A stretch of DNA of 64,000 bases. It comes from CBDFLA01 sp965248915. Its GTDB lineage: Bacteria; Pseudomonadota; Alphaproteobacteria; M2410. Numbering within the stretch: position 1 is the stretch's first letter; each line of letters opens with the position of its first letter. Where the stretch lies: positions 682,001 to 746,000 of the forward strand of contig OZ252216.1 of NCBI GenBank assembly GCA_965248915.1, given 5' to 3'. The notes below the pieces were generated by a model that was not told the DNA's origin, did no database searches, and saw only the letters and a list, made by a program, of their open reading frames with translations. Below, piece after piece: positions 27,507 through 36,263 of this stretch. Position numbers and translations under genes: made by a program.

Positions 27507-28943
27507 ATGGCTTTCTTCTCAAAGAAGAAGAACAAAAAGAAAAAGGAAAACGCTTCGGTGGCCGATGAGCGCCAAAGCACAGGTGACGCATCTTCAATTG
27601 CTGCGCCGGCGGGGAAAACAAGGACGAGCAAAAGAGGGCGCACGCCTAAGTTTGCAGATGAGCCCGTATTTCAAAACCCGCCCGTTGAACTCAAATCGTC
27701 AACAAATGAGAGTCTTTCAGAAAAACTGGCGAAAGTTGCTCCCGCTCCTGAGAAACCAGGAGCGAATTCGCCGGACGAAGTCGTCGCTCAGCAGTTTGAT
27801 GAATTGCGACGCGTTGTCAGGGAAAGTGAAGCGCGCGAGCGAGCCGAACAAGAGGCAATGTCGCCGGTCGAGCAGCCACCCGTGAACCTGGAATCGGTGG
27901 CGTTGAGTGGCGAAGAAGACGATCAGGATGGCAAAAAAATGTCTCGCCGCGAGAGACGGCGCGAAGATAAGGCCGCGGCCAAAATCGAAACAAGACGAGC
28001 AAAATCAGAAAAATCCGGTGGTATGTTCCACCGGAAAAAGAAGGCTGACGAAATCGATACGGATGCGCCTATGGCACTCGGTGAAAAAGAGAAGATTGAT
28101 GAAGATCTTCTCAAAGTCGCAGCTGTTGTGGAGGCGCGCAAATCTGGCGGTGAAGCTTCGCAAGTGCAAACCCCGCAAGAAAGACCATCCGAACGGGCGC
28201 CCGCGGCAAGGCCGGCAGATTTTGACGATGCGCATGTGGAAGCGCTTAGAGGTCGTCCGTTGGTGTCGGATGAAACCGCAGCTTCTGTTCATTCAAACGT
28301 CGAGCCGATGGCTCCCGTCGAACTCAACGAGCCTGTCGATGTGGATGCAAATCCAATGGAACTGACAGATCCTGCACAGGCCATCGAAAAACAAGTGCCA
28401 CCAACGAATATCCCTGTAGAGTCTTTGCATCTCCGTGTGCCGACCCATTGGCTCGGTCTTTGGGTTTCGGAAGATGGCCGTTCATTCTATCTGGAGGATG
28501 CAGGTCGAGGTTCATATCTTGCGACAGCTCTCCCTGACCCTATGTCTAATTGCCACTTCGGTCCTGACTTTCCAGAGTTGGAAACGTGGCGTATGCCATC
28601 TGCATTCGTCCGCGAACCGGTTGGAGACATTGTGGCCGACCGACTTTCAATAGAAACCGTTCCAGGTCTTCCACCGGAATTCTTATCTCCATTGGTTTTT
28701 CTATACTTCCTGGTCGATGTTGGCGATGATGAGAACGAAGGTAATCGTTTTGCCGAACCAGAAGACGGAGTTGAAGATATTTACATCGCAACGGACTTTG
28801 ACCCAGGCACTGCGAACCCTTGGGGTGACGGAGAAATTCCTTGGTTGGGAGGCAGCGGAACCTACTACAAAGCACCTGAAAAACTCGACGACTACGTTTT
28901 ACGTCGGATGGAAAATCAGGAACCCCGCAATAATCCTGAATAG
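27507..28943 (+). CDS. Hypothetical protein with long low-complexity charged N-terminus
   Basis: 478 aa. Residues 1-290 are rich in Lys, Glu, Ala and Pro, starting with a run of Lys and Asn, and look disordered or coiled-coil. The C-terminal third (about 305-478) is compact and aromatic. It contains WLGLWVSEDGRSFYLED, a FPELETWRMPSAFVREP segment and a FDPGTANPWGDGEIPWLGG segment. No family is recognised. The globular tail could be the functional domain. Confidence 0.65.
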   Translation: MAFFSKKKNKKKKENASVADERQSTGDASSIAAPAGKTRTSKRGRTPKFADEPVFQNPPVELKSSTNESLSEKLAKVAPAPEKPGANSPDEVVAQQFDELRRVVRESEARERAEQEAMSPVEQPPVNLESVALSGEEDDQDGKKMSRRERRREDKAAAKIETRRAKSEKSGGMFHRKKKADEIDTDAPMALGEKEKIDEDLLKVAAVVEARKSGGEASQVQTPQERPSERAPAARPADFDDAHVEALRGRPLVSDETAASVHSNVEPMAPVELNEPVDVDANPMELTDPAQAIEKQVPPTNIPVESLHLRVPTHWLGLWVSEDGRSFYLEDAGRGSYLATALPDPMSNCHFGPDFPELETWRMPSAFVREPVGDIVADRLSIETVPGLPPEFLSPLVFLYFLVDVGDDENEGNRFAEPEDGVEDIYIATDFDPGTANPWGDGEIPWLGGSGTYYKAPEKLDDYVLRRMENQEPRNNPE

Positions 28944-28952
28944 GTGTCTCGC

Positions 28953-30965
28953 TTATTCTCCAATTTCCAAATACCGAACTTCGTCGTCGCTTAGTTTGAA
29001 GTCGAGAGCCCTTGAGGATGAACGCAGTTCGACCAAAGTGCGTGGGCCGATGAGCGGGAATGTCGCGAATGGCTGCGATAGAACATAAGCCAGCGCGACT
29101 TGGATGGGCGTGCAACCATATTGCTCAGCCAATTCCAAAGCCCGACGTTTACGATCAAAGTTGCCTGAGGAATAGAAGGCATTGACGAGCTCTGGGTCGT
29201 CTTTCTTGTCGGGTCCAGAGAGGTCGGTGAAGAACCCGCGCGCTTGGCTGGACCAACCAAAGAGTGCAGTTTCGGTTTCTCTTAAGAATGAAACGAAGTC
29301 GGGCGTTGACGCCGAGAAACATCCCGGCCAAACGGGATTGATCATTTGCGCAAGCGAGAATTGGTTGGAAACGGCGCCAAACCCAACGAGGTCATTGTTA
29401 GCCGCATAGGCGTTTGCCTCAACAACCCGTTCCAAGGTCCAGTTTGAGCCGCCGTAAGCAGCCACTCTCCCATGTGATATCTGCTGATTGATAGCATCGA
29501 CGAATTCCCCAACAGGTATGTTGGTATCATCACGATGAAAGAAATAGAGATCCACATAATCTGTTCGTAACCGCACAAGGCTTTCGATGAGTTGGGGTTC
29601 GACTGCATCCGGACGACAATTGGGTGTGTGCGCTCCTTTCCCTATGAGAACAATGTCATCACGCACACCATGACAATTCATCCAATCGCCAAGAAGTTTT
29701 TCCATGATGCCGTTGCCATAGAGGTGAGCCGTGTCAAAGCAGTTGCCGCCGGTCTCAAAGAATGCGTCAAACATCACCGAGGCTTGCGGCATCCAAGTTT
29801 GATTGTCACACCCCATGACCAAACGAGAAGCTGGTTTGTCGATGCCCTTTACAAGGCCTGTCGGCATCTCGCCGATTGAGGAGTGATCAAGCGGTTCTCC
29901 TTTTGATGTCGCTGTCAGCGCAACCGGTCGTTCTTGCTCATAGACCAGACCGATTTTCCGTCGCCAGTCTTCTATGGCTTTCATGTTTCCCAGGGAATCG
30001 TCCCAACTCATGTGGGCGCATTGATGTTGCCCATTGAGGATTGCAGACGAGACCGCTTCTGCCTCGATTTCATAAAGACCGCGGGCATCGGTTGTGTCTA
30101 TCTCCTCCTGCGCACCGCTATTCGACCTAAGGATCATCTTGCTTACCCCACCTTCGACGCCGCCCACATGCCATGGGGACAGAACGTCTACCTTTCCCTC
30201 ACGTCCATAGACGACAAGGCTCCAGGGCAGACCCAGTGAAACTGACGTGGCGAGCCGCGCTTGAATGTCTCCTGGAAAACTGACCAAAGCGCTCGCCCAT
30301 TCATCAACACCGGTCTTTCCGAGATGACCCAGCGCTGTCATCTTGAGGGGATCTGCAAATTCGTGTCCCGCAGCAATGCCGGCCACCAATCGAGCCGCCG
30401 ACATCGGATAACAGCCAACGTCCATGATGGCGCCGCCCCCAAGCGCATTGTTGAAGATCCGATGATCCGCGTCGAACGGCATGTTGAAACCAAAACTCGA
30501 GTCGATCTGACGCACGTCACCAATGGCACCTTGTTGAATGAGCTCTTTGAGTTTCTGGGTCTGTGGGTGGCAGCGATACATGAAGGCTTCCATGGCAAAG
30601 ACGCCAGATCGTGCAGCCGCATCATAGATCGCCATCGCTTCTGGGTGATTGAGCCCAATGGGTTTTTCAACAAGGATGTGCTTGCCAGCCTCAGATGCCT
30701 TGATCGACCACTCCACATGCATCGGGTGAGGTGTCGCAATGTAGATTGCGTCTACGTTTGGGTTAACGAGGACCTCCTCATACGATCCGTGTACGTCGGG
30801 AGCGCCATACCCATCGGCAAATGAGCGTGCCTTTTCGAGGGACCGACTGGCGACCGCTGACAGGGTTGCATTAGGCGCGGATGTAACCCCATTTGCAAAA
30901 GCACCGGCGATCTTTCCGGCCCCAAGGATTCCCCATCTCACGCGATCTTGAACGTTCCCAGCCAT
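28953..30965 (-). CDS. Fusion of Gfo/Idh/MocA oxidoreductase and aldo/keto reductase
   Basis: 670 aa with two complete enzymes. Residues 1-345 are a Gfo/Idh/MocA dehydrogenase: the Rossmann loop WGILGAGKIAGAFANG near residue 10, EKPIGLNHPEAM near 98, and the C-terminal sheet with GGGAIMDVGCYPMSA near 172. Residues 355-670 are an aldo/keto reductase. It has NCFDTAHLYGNGIMEKLL with the catalytic Asp/Tyr, a Lys in VLIGKGAH, a His in YFFHRDD, and the cofactor end SDDEVRYLE. Such fusions occur occasionally and may couple successive sugar oxidation and reduction steps. The substrate is unknown. Confidence 0.88.
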   Translation of the reverse strand: MAGNVQDRVRWGILGAGKIAGAFANGVTSAPNATLSAVASRSLEKARSFADGYGAPDVHGSYEEVLVNPNVDAIYIATPHPMHVEWSIKASEAGKHILVEKPIGLNHPEAMAIYDAAARSGVFAMEAFMYRCHPQTQKLKELIQQGAIGDVRQIDSSFGFNMPFDADHRIFNNALGGGAIMDVGCYPMSAARLVAGIAAGHEFADPLKMTALGHLGKTGVDEWASALVSFPGDIQARLATSVSLGLPWSLVVYGREGKVDVLSPWHVGGVEGGVSKMILRSNSGAQEEIDTTDARGLYEIEAEAVSSAILNGQHQCAHMSWDDSLGNMKAIEDWRRKIGLVYEQERPVALTATSKGEPLDHSSIGEMPTGLVKGIDKPASRLVMGCDNQTWMPQASVMFDAFFETGGNCFDTAHLYGNGIMEKLLGDWMNCHGVRDDIVLIGKGAHTPNCRPDAVEPQLIESLVRLRTDYVDLYFFHRDDTNIPVGEFVDAINQQISHGRVAAYGGSNWTLERVVEANAYAANNDLVGFGAVSNQFSLAQMINPVWPGCFSASTPDFVSFLRETETALFGWSSQARGFFTDLSGPDKKDDPELVNAFYSSGNFDRKRRALELAEQYGCTPIQVALAYVLSQPFATFPLIGPRTLVELRSSSRALDFKLSDDEVRYLEIGE

Positions 30966-31151
30966 CAGTGATTCCCGTATCTAACAAATGTTGCCCAGAG
31001 ATGTCGGGCGCTTAGTCCTACATATCTGGGAAATTGGATTAGAAACTGTGGCATAGAGGGGCCACCTGTTTCCAATTCAAGGTTAACGACGGGCCCATTC
31101 TTGCAATTATCCAAGCGCCATGGTCCACTGAAATCGTGCGTATTGGGGTAA

Positions 31152-32363
31152 ATGAGTAGTTGGTGGTGTATGTCGGGGAAAGAGAAGATCACAAACCTCA
31201 CGGTGCAGGCAGTTAGGCCTGTTTCTTATGTGGGCGGCCTCATTCAGATGGTCGGGCGCATCCTGTTCGGGGGCGCCGCGGTCATAGCTGTGGTGGTTGC
31301 AGCTTCGATGGCGCTGACATACATGTTCTCCGGACGAATTCCACAGAACATCATGAGCCCCAAGATAGAAGAAGGCGGTGCCACTCTTGATTATGTCGCG
31401 ATCGCCGGCAACCCGAAGAGTGAAAACAAACTCATGGTGCTTGACCTGACCGGGCTCATACTCGGCGCGCCTCCATTCCCGGATCAAGATCCATACTTCT
31501 ACGCCATGTTCGATGTGACGTTCGGGTACCAATTACGAAATCAAATTCTGCGCGCAGCCGGTGACGACTCCATCAAAGGCATTCTCATTCACACGCGCAC
31601 ACCTGGCGGCACCATTCATGGCTCACTTGCCATTCACGACGCCATAGCGCTCTATCAAGAAAAGACCAAGAAGCCCGTGGCCGTTTGGGTCGAAGGCATA
31701 TCGGCGTCGGGCGGCGTCTATTCAACGGCACCAGCAACCGCTATTTACGCCGCGCCGGGCAGCCGTGTTGGATCAATTGGTGTGATCGGTCGTCCTGTCG
31801 TGTACTACAATGACCCAATCGCCATTGATGGCGGCATGGCTGGCGGCGGCATCACCACCAGAGGCGGCATCGAAGTCGAGTATATGCATGCTGGCCGTGG
31901 CAAAGACGGGGGCAATCCTTACCGAAAAGCGACGGAGGAAGAACTCGCCATTGAACAAGAGAGTCTTGACGCTCTCTATCAAAACTTCGTCGATGTGGTG
32001 GCAACTGCGCGCGGCATCGAGGCCGACAAGATCATCACCGACTTGGGCGCGCATGTTTATGGCAACGAAAGGGCTGAGCAGATTGGCCTTATTGATGCAA
32101 CGCTGAGTTTGGATGAGGCTTATGGAGCGCTGGCAATGTTGGCCAACATCGAAGGCAATGACTTCACCATCGTGCGCCGTCGTCCCCAGCGTGCATCTTA
32201 TCTGGAACTTCTACTGGCCGACAACAACAATTCTGGTGAAAGCGAAGCTTCCCTTGTTGAGCAAGTCCTGCCGCTCTTGGAGCGCGAAAAATGCGCCGCC
32301 ACAGAACGCTTCCCAATGGCGTACCATGGGTCAATGAACTCGGTCTGCGCCACATTGCCTTAA
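31152..32363 (+). CDS. S49-family (SppA/SohB-like) serine peptidase
   Basis: 403 aa with a single N-terminal transmembrane anchor (about residues 28-58) and a periplasmic or cytoplasmic protease domain. The catalytic Ser region is WVEGISASGGVYSTAP near residue 180. The conserved VGSIGVIGRPVVYY block is near 205. It resembles signal-peptide peptidase SppA of the short type. It marks the left chromosomal border of the phage-like region, with five bases to the stop of the convergent next gene. Confidence 0.85.
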   Translation: MSSWWCMSGKEKITNLTVQAVRPVSYVGGLIQMVGRILFGGAAVIAVVVAASMALTYMFSGRIPQNIMSPKIEEGGATLDYVAIAGNPKSENKLMVLDLTGLILGAPPFPDQDPYFYAMFDVTFGYQLRNQILRAAGDDSIKGILIHTRTPGGTIHGSLAIHDAIALYQEKTKKPVAVWVEGISASGGVYSTAPATAIYAAPGSRVGSIGVIGRPVVYYNDPIAIDGGMAGGGITTRGGIEVEYMHAGRGKDGGNPYRKATEEELAIEQESLDALYQNFVDVVATARGIEADKIITDLGAHVYGNERAEQIGLIDATLSLDEAYGALAMLANIEGNDFTIVRRRPQRASYLELLLADNNNSGESEASLVEQVLPLLEREKCAATERFPMAYHGSMNSVCATLP

Positions 32364-32367
32364 GGGT

Positions 32368-32988
32368 TCAGTCCTCTTCCGGCCATTTCACTTCGACCAT
32401 TCCGCTATCGAAGTCGATCAATTCATCTTTGTAATCAGACGTAACCGGAACTTCTTTTTGAAAAGGGTGATCTCTGTACGATGGGGATACCGGATACCCT
32501 TTGTCAAAAACTTTGCACTTAAAGCCGGGAAAACGATATCGCACTGTGATGCTTGATTTGTCTTGCGGAATGTCGAAATACCAATCCAATATCTCGTAAT
32601 TCACGATGTATCCATTGCCTGCGACAACCACATAGTCGAATTCCGGCCAATCCAGATCGGATGTGGTGTTCTTCTCTGGAATTGGGTTTCCGTCTTCATC
32701 AAACATCTGAACAATCAAGGTGACGAGATTGTCTCTATTTTGGAAGAATCGCTTCGGCAAACAGATCGCTTCGTCAATATCATTGTAGATGTAAAACAGC
32801 GCGCTGAAAGTGTAAGTTCCGTCATCCTGTAAGAACCTCCTTGGCTCAATACCAACTTCGTTCTTGGCTATCCCTTCGACACTGAGGAATTCGTCTAAAA
32901 TGACTTTTTCTGAAGGCGACGGAATGCCGTCAGTCCACAGTTGAAGGATCGAGGAAATCGCCAAAGCTCCAATCGTGAGGCCAATCAT
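32368..32988 (-). CDS. Anchored periplasmic protein, candidate immunity protein for toxin 1
   Basis: 206 aa with an N-terminal hydrophobic signal/anchor (about residues 2-20) and then a beta-rich acidic domain. No family is recognised. Its ATG overlaps the stop of the toxin 1 gene by four bases, so it is translationally coupled to it, the usual arrangement for a toxin-immunity pair. Export suggests the toxin acts outside the cytoplasm. The immunity role is inference from gene order only. Confidence 0.5.
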   Translation of the reverse strand: MIGLTIGALAISSILQLWTDGIPSPSEKVILDEFLSVEGIAKNEVGIEPRRFLQDDGTYTFSALFYIYNDIDEAICLPKRFFQNRDNLVTLIVQMFDEDGNPIPEKNTTSDLDWPEFDYVVVAGNGYIVNYEILDWYFDIPQDKSSITVRYRFPGFKCKVFDKGYPVSPSYRDHPFQKEVPVTSDYKDELIDFDSGMVEVKWPEED

Positions 32989-34094
32989 TCGCTTCTCCGT
33001 CTGTACTCAATAGTAGAGTTACTACCACGATTTCTCGTTACAGGAAAGGCCTTGAGATTTGCGATGAAACCAAACACGAGGCGCTCTAGGTCCTCTGCCT
33101 CTGGATGTCCGGCGCCCGCCATGTGAAAGGCCTCATGTCCCATTATTGAAGCCTGTTTCTTTGAAATGGTATCAAAAAACAATCGTCTGAATCGAACCGT
33201 GCGTCCGCCGATCCGAACACATGCATAGGGATCATCACCAGGACACGTCCCATATTCCAATCGAAATCCACCACCTCGCAGTATTCCTCGAGCCGCTGAG
33301 AGTCGATCATTGACTTTCGTGATGGCGATCTTCGCGTTCGGGGCATGGGAGATCTGTTGTACTCGGTTTACAATTCTCTGATCCTCTGCGGAGAGTGCTT
33401 CATTCTTTTGTTGTGCTTGCTCGACACGTAGCGAGAGCTTTCGCAACTCGCCGATCGCAAAACTGATTTTGGTGGCTGCCGAGGATATGGCTGTTCGAAT
33501 TGTGGACAGATGTTCAGATCTGGTGATTCGACCGCGGTTTGGGAATTCTTCTTCCTTGTCTGAGGCGCCAACGGCGGATCTTTGAAGGGAAAGCAGCGGC
33601 TTTGGATTGTCCACTGTTGTGAGAACTGTACTCTTTGATTGCGCTGCGTTGGCTTTCGCCATGGCCTTTGCGACTTCATGCTTTTCGATGGCAATCCAGG
33701 CGGGGACCAGGGAGGCATGAGCATCACCGAACAAATCGCCGTAGAGGTTTTGGTCGATGCTGCGAACTTGCTCTTCAGTCATGTCGGGCAAGTCAGTTAG
33801 ACTCTGAACCTCCAACTTCTGATCTCCAAATCGCAAGTGAAGCGGTTTGTCATAATGACGAAGACCAGGAACCTTTGGTGTCTGAACCGGAGGGGACGCG
33901 GGCGTCATGCCGGGAAGCGGCTCTGGCGAATAAGGCGCCGGTGGGACAAAAGGGGACGGTGGCGCCGGTCGTTCGGGTGGGAGTGGTTCCACCAGCCCTC
34001 GTCCCATTGTGCCTGGCGGCGCGTATGGGCCTTTGCCAAGGAGTTTCGCGAGCCACTCGGGATCTTGAGCGTCGCGCCGAAAGAATGAATTCAT
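32985..34094 (-). CDS. Toxin-like protein 1: shared N-terminal region plus metzincin-type metallopeptidase domain
   Basis: 369 aa. Residues 1-75 are Pro-rich and disordered. Residues 84-143 form a region also found in toxin 2 and, in shorter form, in toxin 3 (FGDQKL...DLPDMTEEQVRSID, then a DLFG...SLVP...IAIEK pattern). A helical coiled-coil-like part follows, then a C-terminal domain with HEAFHMAGAGH at residues 320-330, an exact HExxHxxGxxH zinc site. I infer a polymorphic toxin with peptidase activity. It is read leftward from dyad element A (about 40 bases from the predicted -10), opposite to the terminase genes. Confidence 0.7.
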   Translation of the reverse strand: MNSFFRRDAQDPEWLAKLLGKGPYAPPGTMGRGLVEPLPPERPAPPSPFVPPAPYSPEPLPGMTPASPPVQTPKVPGLRHYDKPLHLRFGDQKLEVQSLTDLPDMTEEQVRSIDQNLYGDLFGDAHASLVPAWIAIEKHEVAKAMAKANAAQSKSTVLTTVDNPKPLLSLQRSAVGASDKEEEFPNRGRITRSEHLSTIRTAISSAATKISFAIGELRKLSLRVEQAQQKNEALSAEDQRIVNRVQQISHAPNAKIAITKVNDRLSAARGILRGGGFRLEYGTCPGDDPYACVRIGGRTVRFRRLFFDTISKKQASIMGHEAFHMAGAGHPEAEDLERLVFGFIANLKAFPVTRNRGSNSTIEYRRRSE

Positions 34095-34155
34095 CAGTTA
34101 ACCCCTACTCTTTTCAAAATTGAATTTGAGAGCAAGTCTGACTCAGAAAAAGTGC

Positions 34156-34185
34156 ATGGTGAAAAGCGAAAAACTTTCTCCCCAT
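34156..34185. promoter_or_regulatory. Dyad element A (degenerate left arm), bidirectional late-promoter family
   Basis: ATGGTGAAAA, N10, TTCTCCCCAT. The leftward reading has CACC, exactly 17 bases, then CAGACT (34135-34140), pointing at toxin 1. The rightward half has no recognisable -10 at the expected place. It is one of six related elements (A-F) in this region. Confidence 0.5.
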
Positions 34186-34254
34186 CATTCCAAAGGGCAA
34201 GCCAACAAATGCCAGAGGAATGCTGGTGTTTTGGCGCGCTCTCTTTATCGATTT

Positions 34255-34291
34255 AAAATTTTCTCCCCGCCTCCAAATGGAATGTTAGGTC
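34255..34291 (+). promoter_or_regulatory. Half-site B: late promoter of the small terminase gene
   Basis: Right arm TTCTCCCCGC at 34261-34270, then TAGGTC exactly 17 bases after CCCC (34286-34291), and the small terminase ATG 35 bases further on. The left arm of the dyad is absent here, so it should act in one direction only. Confidence 0.55.
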
Positions 34292-34325
34292 TGCGGTTGA
34301 ACCGATCACCCGGAGGGAATGGTGC

Positions 34326-34865
34326 ATGACAACAGGGGATGAGGCGAGCTCATCGAAAAAGCCCGCCCGCAAGACCGCTGCCAAGAAGTCGACGATAGCA
34401 AAATCCAAGACTAGGGCCAGAACGAAAACGAAGGCGGCGAAGAAAGTCGTCAAAAATGTCGCGACCAAAGCCAAAACCAAAACCAAAACCAAAACCAAAA
34501 GTGCGACGTCGTCCAAGGCGCCACCAACCAAACCGTCCATATCACCTATGGATGAGGAACCTAGAGAGAAACTCGAACCACCCAGCCTTCCTGCCGGGAC
34601 CGCCATGACCGAAGCGTTGGGCGAAAGTTTCTTGAACGACCTTATTGCCAATTGGCACGCCAATGGCCACGAGGTCATCGAAAACTGTCGAACCGCGAAG
34701 CCGGATGTATATCTTCGTCTGGTGGCGACCTACGCGCCTAAGGAATTCCGAAAACGACTGCAACCCTTTGAAGAGGTCCCCGATGACGAACTCAAGAAAC
34801 GGCTCGAACGAGCCCTTAAAGAGATCAGAGCGCTCGGTCTTGATCGAAACCTTGAAGCTGGCTGA
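34326..34865 (+). CDS. Probable terminase small subunit
   Basis: 179 aa from an ATG with GGAGGG upstream. The N-terminal 70 residues are a Lys/Thr/Ala-rich basic tail with a KT repeat, suited to DNA binding. The C-terminal 90 residues are helical (LNDLIANWHANGHEVIENCR, then PDVYLRLVATYAPKEF) and match the small protein usually placed before podovirus-type large terminases. It overlaps the large terminase N-part by 83 bp in another frame. The role is judged mainly from position and length. Confidence 0.6.
   Translation: MTTGDEASSSKKPARKTAAKKSTIAKSKTRARTKTKAAKKVVKNVATKAKTKTKTKTKSATSSKAPPTKPSISPMDEEPREKLEPPSLPAGTAMTEALGESFLNDLIANWHANGHEVIENCRTAKPDVYLRLVATYAPKEFRKRLQPFEEVPDDELKKRLERALKEIRALGLDRNLEAG
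34471..34500 (+). repeat. Hexanucleotide microsatellite (CCAAAA)x5
   Basis: Five exact tandem copies of CCAAAA inside the small terminase gene, encoding alternating Lys-Thr. Copy-number change by whole units would lengthen the basic tail by two residues each, without a frameshift. Confidence 0.9.
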
Positions 34866-35508
34866 AGAACGCGTTCGGCGCGCTGAGGAAAACCGCCTGA
34901 ACCTGTACCGGCCTTATGCGAAGCAATTGGAGTTTCATGAAGCGGGCAAAGGGCACGGCGAACGCATGTTTATGGCCGGCAATCAGGTCGGTAAGACCAC
35001 CGCAGGCGCCGCCGAATGGGCCATGCACCTCACCGGTCGTTACCCAGACGATTGGCCAGGGCGAACCTTTGATCGACCCGTGCGGTTTTGGTCGGCCGGT
35101 GTCACCAGTCAAAGCACGCGCGACAATCCGCAGAGGCTTCTCGTCGGCCCACCCAATGATGAAGGCGCTTGGGGAACTGGCATGATCCCCAAGGAGTGCC
35201 TTGTCGACTGGACGCGAGGGCGCGGAATTTCAGATGCTATAGATACACTCGCCGTAAAACATGTCTCCGGTGGTACGTCTGTCTTGTCATTCAAATCCTA
35301 CGAAATGGGCCGTGCCAAATGGCAAGGCGAAACGCTCGACGGCGTTTGGTTCGACGAAGAACCGCCACTCGACATCTACACCGAAGGTCTGACCCGAACC
35401 CAGGCACACGGATTGTTTGTCATGCTGACCTTCACACCTCTTCAAGGCGCCAGCGAGGTCGTGCGGATCTATCTCAATGATGCAGCAAGCGATATCGCCA
35501 TGGAATAG
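34783..35508 (+). CDS. Terminase large subunit, N-terminal ATPase part (split gene)
   Basis: 241 aa; ATG 34783 has AGAGG six bases upstream and lies inside the small terminase gene (TTG 34840 is the alternative start). It carries the packaging ATPase core: Walker A GNQVGKT at residues 66-72, Walker B LDGVWFDEE at 185-193, and the coupling motif TFTPLQGASEVV near 217. It stops right after the ATPase domain. The nuclease domain that should follow is encoded separately at 43371-44102, 7.9 kb away. Together they total about 484 aa, the usual length of the whole protein. Confidence 0.8.
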   Translation: MTNSRNGSNEPLKRSERSVLIETLKLAEERVRRAEENRLNLYRPYAKQLEFHEAGKGHGERMFMAGNQVGKTTAGAAEWAMHLTGRYPDDWPGRTFDRPVRFWSAGVTSQSTRDNPQRLLVGPPNDEGAWGTGMIPKECLVDWTRGRGISDAIDTLAVKHVSGGTSVLSFKSYEMGRAKWQGETLDGVWFDEEPPLDIYTEGLTRTQAHGLFVMLTFTPLQGASEVVRIYLNDAASDIAME

Positions 35509-35551
35509 GTGATCTGCTAGGCTCCGCATTCGAGAATCGAGGAATGCGAAC

Positions 35552-36250
35552 ATGACCAACCTACTTCTGGCTTCGGCCTTCTTCTTCGCCATTCACTTGT
35601 TTGTGGCGGGAACCACCTTGCGAGACACCATCATCGCCCGCATCGGCGTGCGTGCCTATCTCGGTGTGTTTTCGTTGATCTCCATTGGAGGGATCGTTTG
35701 GTTGGTCCGAGCCTACAATCGCAGCGGCGACACGACCATGTTGTGGACTGTGTCAGAGGGCTTCATGCAATCCGGCCCGGTTGTTATGGGCCTTGCCTTC
35801 ATTCTCGTTGTCATGGGGCTCATGACGCCAAACCCGACCACCGCCCAGATGGAAGGCTTGCTGGAAAAAGGTGATGCCGCCAAAGGCATCGTCGCCATCA
35901 CCCGGCATCCCTTTCTCTGGGGCGTCTTTCTGTGGGGTCTCTTTCACATGATCGCAAATGGAGATGCGGCTTCCCTTATCTTCTTTGGAACGTTCACGCT
36001 CCTCGCGATCCTCGGAACGTACTCCATAGATGCCAAACGCAAGCGCTTGTACGGGGATGCTTGGGAAGGATTTGCCAAGAAGACCTCAAACGTTCCCTTT
36101 GTCGCCATCGCGCAAGGGCGCAACAAGATCCTCTACCGCGACGTTGGCCTCATGCGCCCCATGTCAGGCCTCATCGCTTATTTCTTCTTTGTCTATTTCC
36201 ACCTGCGGCTTTTCGGCGTTTCGCCGCTGCCAAATTACTTGGCGGGGTGA
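35552..36250 (+). CDS. NnrU-family membrane protein
   Basis: 232 aa with about six hydrophobic helices and the family core ITRHPFLWGVFLWGLFHM near residue 114. This is followed by NGDAASLIFFGTFTLL, the YSIDAKRKR segment and a TSNVPFVAIAQGR end. NnrU proteins were first linked to nitrite/NO metabolism; the biochemical role is unclear. It sits between the two terminase parts on the plus strand, with a host-like appearance, so it may be a captured chromosomal gene. Confidence 0.82.
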   Translation: MTNLLLASAFFFAIHLFVAGTTLRDTIIARIGVRAYLGVFSLISIGGIVWLVRAYNRSGDTTMLWTVSEGFMQSGPVVMGLAFILVVMGLMTPNPTTAQMEGLLEKGDAAKGIVAITRHPFLWGVFLWGLFHMIANGDAASLIFFGTFTLLAILGTYSIDAKRKRLYGDAWEGFAKKTSNVPFVAIAQGRNKILYRDVGLMRPMSGLIAYFFFVYFHLRLFGVSPLPNYLAG

Positions 36251-36263
36251 ACGAATTGGAACC

